Shown here one piece after another: positions 58,352-64,000 of a stretch of DNA of 64,000 nucleotides; positions within the stretch are counted from its first letter, which is position 1, and each line of letters opens with the position of its first letter. Both the position numbers and the translations under genes were made by a program. The notes beneath the pieces are model-generated. The model saw only the letters and a program-made list of their open reading frames with translations, was not told the DNA's origin and did not search any database. The DNA is from Metridium senile. Lineage: Eukaryota; Cnidaria; Anthozoa; Actiniaria; Metridiidae. The stretch is from contig OX459095.1 of the NCBI GenBank assembly GCA_949775045.1, forward strand, positions 31,968,064 through 32,032,063, in the 5' to 3' direction.

Positions 58352-58705
58352 CTAGCTCTGTAGTGCTTTGTCTTCCAAATAAGCTACATTGCGACCGCTT
58401 ATATTTCGGGGAAACCCCTTTTTCTTGCATCAAGTTACTTCCTGTGTTTTCAAAACTGAAATTTATGCTAAACATTCCTTTGTGTCACATTTCTTTTTCC
58501 ATATAACGCAATCTTGGCAATTCAATCTAATAGTGATTTTTGACAAATTTCGTATTTGTCGTTACGTTTTATAGGTTAATTACTAGTTTATTCACCATTT
58601 CCTATAAGTTTTTAGTTTAAAACCTTTTCTATCCTTTTAACAATCGAAAACTCTGAAAAGAAATGTAATTCCAGCTTCTGTCCGCTGGTTTTCCCGCCAT
58701 TCTTA
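58352..58705 (+). repeat. Dispersed repeat, copy 3 of 3
   Basis: Full-length match to 56270-56640 in the same orientation, including CTATAAGTTTTTAGTTTAAA and TTTTCCCGCCATT. Confidence 0.8.
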
Positions 58706-58869
58706 CCTTGAAGCAAAAGCTACTGCGTATAGTAAAAACATTATATTATCTTGTTTTACTACTTTTCACAAACTCACAGGTGGACGTTTCACTCAAACTG
58801 TTTTAATTTCATCAAAACTAAAGTACATGTTTCCTTTTCTTTCTGTTCTGCTTGGCAATCCTTTTAAAG

Positions 58870-59055
58870 TTATTTTTAACAATTTATTTTTATTTTTAAC
58901 AATTTATTTTTATTTTTAACAATTCTTTTTTATTTTTAAGAATTCTTTTTTTATTTTTACCATTTCTTTTTTATTTTTACCATTTCTTTTTTTATTTTTA
59001 CCATTTCTTTTTTTATTTTTACCATTTCTTTTTTATTTTTACCATTTCTTTTTTT
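58870..59055 (+). repeat. Short tandem repeat, about 20-21 bp unit
   Basis: About nine units of TTTTATTTTTAACAATTTA changing stepwise to TTTTATTTTTACCATTTCTT, a visible drift in unit sequence along the array. Confidence 0.9.
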
Positions 59056-59114
59056 TGGTAGTAGTATGCAAACTCCCATTTCTGGACTCTCCATTTTTAT
59101 AGTTCATGTACAAT

Positions 59115-59600
59115 GCATACAAGTCCAGGATATCGATCACTCCAATTTACAAAACTTACCAAAAACTTTACCAATTTACTAACGCAAACATTTATAGAAC
59201 TATCTCTACTATCTCACCTTTTACTAAACATTTATTACGATTAGTTTATGATCAACTATTATCTTTCATCGATAAAAATGTGAAATTTTCTTTTCAAACG
59301 CATTCTATACGGTGAATCATAGGATATTACTAAAGAACCTGCAAAAATATGGGGTAAATAATGGTTTCGTTATTTTCTTCCCAATAGATCACAATTTGTG
59401 CAAATTGACAATACAAAATCGAATACATTGACAATGAAATGTGGTGTCCCTCAAAGATCCGCCCTAATAACAAATCTTCAAAGAAGACACTGCATTATTT
59501 ATATTTAGTATTTCCAGGAAAAGTTGTATTAAATATTTAGGCCTCTATATTGATGAACACTTAAAGTGGAAAAATCATTGCAGCCAAACCTACTGAAGCG
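59115..59600 (+). pseudogene. Dead LINE reverse-transcriptase fragment
   Basis: Frame-broken pieces resemble the non-LTR reverse-transcriptase palm: a match to the NRSQFVQIDNTKSN block before the catalytic loop, then MKCGVPQRSAL (the usual GVPQGS has lost its Gly-Ser), and, after a deletion, CIKYLGLYIDEHLKW. The catalytic YxDD segment is missing. It lies in intergenic DNA and differs from the fragment at 18242. Confidence 0.8.
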
Positions 59601-59849
59601 TTCCTATCGAGGTTGAAGGGTTGATTTATTCTTCCAAACTTGATTTGAAATTTGTTTTGAAATTTGTATAAGCGAATCAAAACTTGTAAATTTCAAAATG
59701 CAGACTTCAACCGTCAACCGAAAATGGTCCCGAAATCACGATATCTTGTCAATAACTGATAATGCCGCTATTGTAATAGAATACTTTAGTAAGTATTTAT
59801 AACAATATTTCTGTAAGCAGACTAGGTTTAGCAAGTTTCCGTTGTCCAA

Positions 59850-59915
59850 AAACAACGAACAAAAAACGATTTCTAAAATATTTGTGGGTGCCCACGGTTT
59901 TGTGATTCGCACTAT
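59850..59915. repeat. Right end of a Tc1/mariner-like element
   Basis: ATTTGTGGGTGCCCACGGTT with GTGATTCGCACTATA matches the right terminus at 41650-41699. I could not find a convincing left end. Confidence 0.6.
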
Positions 59916-59999
59916 AAAGACATTCATCAAATAATAATTTCTATAGACAAAAAGCTAGAAGAAACTATGGCAAGTTTACATTTCGTTTTACTATTTCTA

Positions 60000-60871
60000 T
60001 GATTTGGGAAATAATAACAGTTTATAAAACGTTTACCATTTGTTTGCTGCAAAAGTAAATACAAGGAATATTTCATTAGCAAACATTGAGCATATACAAA
60101 CAATATGTAACCATTGTATATACTTATTGATATTTATAATTAAAGAGCTATCTAGTGACCTATAAATGAACATTTCGGCAACCAACTCGACAGCTATGCT
60201 CCTTTGGTTGCCGTTCGGAGATAATGTATATATGTAAATTATTTCCTTATTATCTATGTAACTGTAACATATGTATATACTTTAACTAGTATTAATCAGT
60301 AAATAGTGTAAAAAAAGGAAATTGAATTTGCTTCAGCCAGTGTGCGTGATATATGCATCTAGCCCATCGAGTACACTCTAGAAGAGCGTCTAGTTGTTAA
60401 AAACCGCTTACAGTTTGTATTATCGAAGAGGTGACTTTGTCTGAGCAACAAAATACTCCATCGCTTATTATTAAAACTCTGCATCTATAAAAATGCTATT
60501 TTTACGGCATATTAAACCGTACCACAATGGGCAGCCCAGATCACCACGAGTTTACCAAAGGGTTGCTTTGATTCAAGATTGCTAGTATGACATGAGCCCC
60601 CTCAAAGCCACTGACAGCCCCTCTCTATAAACAATAATTGAACGACCCCCTAGCACAACGTTTTAGAAATGCCACAACATCAATCGAATAATAAAAATAT
60701 ATGTATTTGCAATATATCTTTACGATAGTTGCAATCAACACTTTTACAAAAAGGTGTAAGGCGTACAAATCTAAAAAAGGTATGATATATTGAAAGCTTT
60801 TGTACAATCAACCTTGGACACCTTTTTTCAATAGCTGTATACATAAAAGATATTTTCAACAGTTTTATACA
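60000..60871. other. Intergenic, nothing recognised
   Basis: AT-rich sequence with short frames only. Confidence 0.5.
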
Positions 60872-60975
60872 GTAGAATGAAATTTGTAACACCGTAAAAA
60901 TGTTAACTTTCAAGTTAATTTAAGGTAAAGCAAAGTAAAGTTAACATTTTTTAAGGTGTTACAAATTTCATTCTA
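60872..60975. repeat. Small palindromic MITE
   Basis: TAGAATGAAATTTGTAACAC with AAAAATGTTAACTTT is mirrored by AAAGTTAACATTTTTTAAGG, TGTTACAAATTTCATTCTA. A half copy (AATGAAATTTGTTACACCCT) lies at about 27928. Confidence 0.85.
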
Positions 60976-61569
60976 TTGCCTTTCGTTTAGTAATGTATTG
61001 GGTTTCATTACAGACCGAATGCAAATATGGCTGCCACTTCTTGTCATATTTTTTTTAAATTTAAATTTTAAAATTTGACCACTACATCAAAATTATAGAT
61101 TATAATGACATCAACAAAGGTATAAAGTTTGAGAAAAGATATTAAATTCTTGAGAAGTTATGATAATTTCAAAAGTGTGAAAAACACCTTTCTAGGCTAG
61201 CAAGGAAACAGTTTACTGAACAGTTTATATATATATCAAACACCGACGCAGCTTAAACTAGTTTACTCGCTAGTTTTCTACTTTCCACTAGCTGTAAAAA
61301 GCTTACACACAGCGTATGTTTCGCCAGAAATGTTTTGTAGAACAGGCAATGTGCACGAGTGTTATTTTCTATAACAAAGCATAATGAGAATGATTTTATG
61401 CCCGCTAAAATAAACAACGGTCCAATGATTGGAAACGTTTTACTTATAAAATGCTTGTAATTTCGGTAAATATCAAAACATTTTGGGATTTCCTTTGTCG
61501 GGGAAATTCTTCTTGTGCACATTACCCATAAGCATTTACAAATAGCTAAAAAAATAGTAGGTATAGATT

Positions 61570-62190
61570 TCAGAAGGTCGTTTCGACTGTTTTGTTCTCG
61601 CAGACCAGCATGATGGTTGTGTTTTTCACTTGTGCGGCCCATGATGGGTACTGTTGTAAATCAAACATGGCCGAACCAAACGTGTTGATACAGACCATTA
61701 AGATTGCACAGCAAATCAGGTTCATTCCAAGTCCAGTCTTCGCCTGTAGGGAGCAATTAAAATAAAATAAATATAAATTGTAAAAGTGAATGAATGGATG
61801 AATGGACGAAAGAACGAACGGATGGACGAAAGAACGAACGGATGAATGAAACTGGAATAAATGAATGAATCCATCAATAAATGAATGAATGAATGAATGA
61901 ATGAATGAATGAATGAATGAATGAATGAATGGATGGATGGATGAATGAATGAATGAATGAGCATCTTTATATACAAGTTCGCACAATAAACGATGTTTCG
62001 AAAAAGACATGCAATGGTGTGCGAAGAACTACCTAATAATGTTAATAAATTTGCATAGTTTAGAAAAATATAATATAAATATGTTTCATATTATATGCCT
62101 CTGAATCGGATGTAAGGTCGACGTTATATCCCACGTAATGACTTTTGATGGATTGATTGATTGGTAGATTGACTTATTGATTGAATGAAG

Positions 62191-62265
<75 letters not shown>

Positions 62266-62414
62266 AAAAACCATACCATATCTGAGACTTTCAGTTGTCC
62301 ACCAGCAAACACAATAGCATTAGGAGGGGTTGCTACTGGTAACATGAAGGCAAACGAACACGATATGGTAGCCGGGATCATCAAATACCATGGATTTACA
62401 TGTATGCTTTCACC
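61570..62414 (-). CDS. SLC13-family sodium/carboxylate or sulfate symporter, last two exons (5' part outside window)
   Basis: Minus-strand exons 62277-62414 and 61570-61743, GT-AG and both in phase 0. Exon 1 of the pair reads NPWYLMIPATISCSFAFMLP followed by VATPPNAIVFAGG and VSDM. Its CSFAFMLPVATPPNAIV segment fits the PROSITE Na/sulfate symporter signature at each position. The last exon reads KTGLGMNLICCAILMVCINT with FGSAMFDLQQYPSWA, matching the final transmembrane helix and tail of SLC13A2/A3/A5-type proteins. These are plasma-membrane carriers that move dicarboxylates, citrate or sulfate with sodium. The substrate cannot be settled from the tail. The 3' splice site is CTACAG and the stop is TGA at 61570-61572. 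The upstream exons must lie beyond 64000, since none was recognised between 62415 and the window edge. Confidence 0.93.
61800..61962 (+). repeat. (GAAT)n-type microsatellite
   Basis: GAATGAAT runs with GGATGGAC variants in the SLC13 last intron. Reverse-strand frames with SFIHSFIH arise from it. Confidence 0.95.
62146..62263 (+). repeat. (GATT)n microsatellite
   Basis: About 19 perfect GATT units plus a degenerate left edge. It ends 14 bp before the SLC13 exon donor. Confidence 0.97.
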
Positions 62415-64000
62415 CTGACGATTCAAGAAGAAAATATTTTAAATGTGGTTACATGAAATTTAAGCAAAGTTAGAATAGAACGAGTTGCAGTTATCCAACA
62501 CCGCGGTTGACCTAGCGGCCAGCCAGCAATGCCAATCGCACGTCACGCAATAGTATACTGTTGGTGACCACGCTAGCTTGCATATCCTTGGTCACAACAG
62601 TACAATGCATGTCGACATAAACAGACGAGATTGCTATCGCCCATTGTGGTTGACCACGCTAGCTTGCTTATCTTTGGTCACAGACGTACCACACCTATTA
62701 ACCTGTCAACGCTATTAACGTGAGCCGATATATAGCCGGCGACCAAAGGACATAATGCCATTCGCTATCGCTAGCTAGCTTGCATTGCAAACGAAAAAAT
62801 TCCCTCCCACCCATCCACTTGGTAGGTAAATAGTGAGGTAAGTATACTCCACTGACCAGCAGTCAGTGTGACAGGTGCTCGAGGGGTCGAGGGTCGAGAC
62901 AGGGTTGCCATGGCTACCGCTACTTTGTACCAGGCCTCTGTCATCCCACCGACCAAGCACCTAACGCCAAGCTCATCTACGAGTGATGAGTTTAATCTTT
63001 AAGATAAAGCTAAAACCTTTACGCAATACCATTGATGAGCCTCCTCCACAGTCGTCTTTGTGATCTAATTTGGATTTGGGTTTCCTGTGCTACTTCTAGA
63101 GAGAGACCCACAGGAAGCCCGGTGAAAAGAGATATAAGAGATGCCTGCGGAAAAGGCTAACCATTGATGTACAGGCTCGGTTCACACCTTTCAAAAATGG
63201 CTGTCGCAGCCGACAGGTTGGTGTTGAATCAAAGACTGCAAAGGATGTCGGTATTTTTTCGTTATCAATTCATTCCAACGGAAAACACGTGTTAACATTT
63301 GGTCAGCTATAATAGACCCGTTATACGTTCACGCTTCAATGCGCCTAGTCAAACTGGTAGAATTAAGGCCTCAAAATAGTGTTTTTTCGATCTTTTCTCG
63401 AAATATTTGCAAAAAAGTAAAAGAAGTAGCCATGGATACAGCTACCTCAATCTTTTGTTGACCTTATCAAATGATTTTGATCTACTTTCCGTTCAAAACC
63501 TACACGTACTTTTGGGAGTTGAAAGCGAACGGGTTGATAACTTTTACAAGAGATCGATTGTGCGACTATGGTCATGTCAAGTTACAATATGGGCTATATT
63601 TAGATTTAAACAAACCCTTTCACAAAAGTAGCTATGGATTCGAAAACACAATTCTTTTACGGACATTTTGATGTGTAATACATGGCTATGCCTGAAAAAA
63701 ACCACACGTCCTTTTCAAGATTTCTGATTGTTATCGCTGTATTCCATCGGCCATTCCCTTAGAAGACTATCATTCAAAATCGAGCGGACAGTAGAGCCTC
63801 GAGAGCTCTTTGAATGATATATATCATTTTGTCGCCGGTTATAAGTTGTCTGAGTATATATAATCATATTGTGCTGTGGAAGGCTTCTCTGGATGTTTAA
63901 TTGTTTTTAAAAGCGGGCTTCTACTTGGAAAGATTAAAAGTTCAAAATCACGGAGCTATGTTTTCCGATGATAATATAAATAGTTTTGTTATACAGATAT
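62415..64000. other. SLC13 intron (presumed) with no recognised exon
   Basis: Two direct repeats of TTGACCACGCTAGCTTGC-like sequence (about 62560 and 62650), each followed by TTGGTCAC. Short frames at 62771-62960 and 63407-63671 show no family resemblance. Confidence 0.5.

Noticed and set aside
61570..62010. 146-residue minus frame beginning before the SLC13 last exon
   Set aside because: Only the part from 61743 downwards matches SLC13; the rest is the GAAT microsatellite read through the intron.

Overview
This is a eukaryotic, AT-rich, intron-rich window, almost certainly from an invertebrate animal. An anthozoan cnidarian (coral or sea anemone) fits best, because of the TPR-CHAT gene, the intronless class A GPCR and the very dense load of palindromic MITEs. 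The assignment is an inference; no diagnostic marker gene is present. Genes were assembled by hand from GT/AG junctions, phase continuity and protein family resemblance. All five complete spliced or unspliced models close in frame.

Layout, left to right. (1) 1-9377 (+): the last nine exons of Mediator subunit MED23, whose introns hold a 1.6-kb minisatellite, a large inverted repeat and several MITEs. (2) 9378-13647: MITE-rich intergenic DNA. (3) 13648-14595 (+): an intronless rhodopsin-class GPCR. (4) 15294-16945: a nest of inverted-repeat elements. (5) 17671-31766 (+): a 12-exon C2H2 zinc-finger gene (1033 aa), followed by an AT-rich probable 3' UTR. Its introns hold a decayed LINE broken by two nested DNA elements, tRNA-derived SINEs, a pyrimidine-rich minisatellite and a minisatellite built from one of its own splice-donor regions. 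(6) 34077-40137 (-): a seven-exon CHY/RING-type ubiquitin ligase like RCHY1/Pirh2 (268 aa). It is convergent with the zinc-finger gene and has four tandem perfect kappaB palindromes just upstream of its start codon. (7) 42248-44835 (+): a four-exon gene for a 169-aa protein of unknown function, with an 800-bp GAT/GAC/GTT microsatellite in its last intron. (8) 44969-47653: nested and abutting MITEs. (9) 48929-54674 (-): a three-exon TPR-CHAT protease-like gene (1300 aa) with about 18 TPRs, part of them near-identical 240-bp tandem duplications. (10) 54675-61569: MITEs, a three-copy dispersed repeat and a dead LINE fragment. (11) 61570-62414 (-): the last two exons of an SLC13 sodium/carboxylate or sulfate symporter that runs off the right edge.

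There is no operon or shared pathway. The points most worth following are the TPR-CHAT gene (same domain architecture as bacterial CHAT effectors, with a homogenising TPR array), the kappaB array at the CHY/RING gene, the duplicated splice sites in the zinc-finger gene, and MITEs lying flush against exons.
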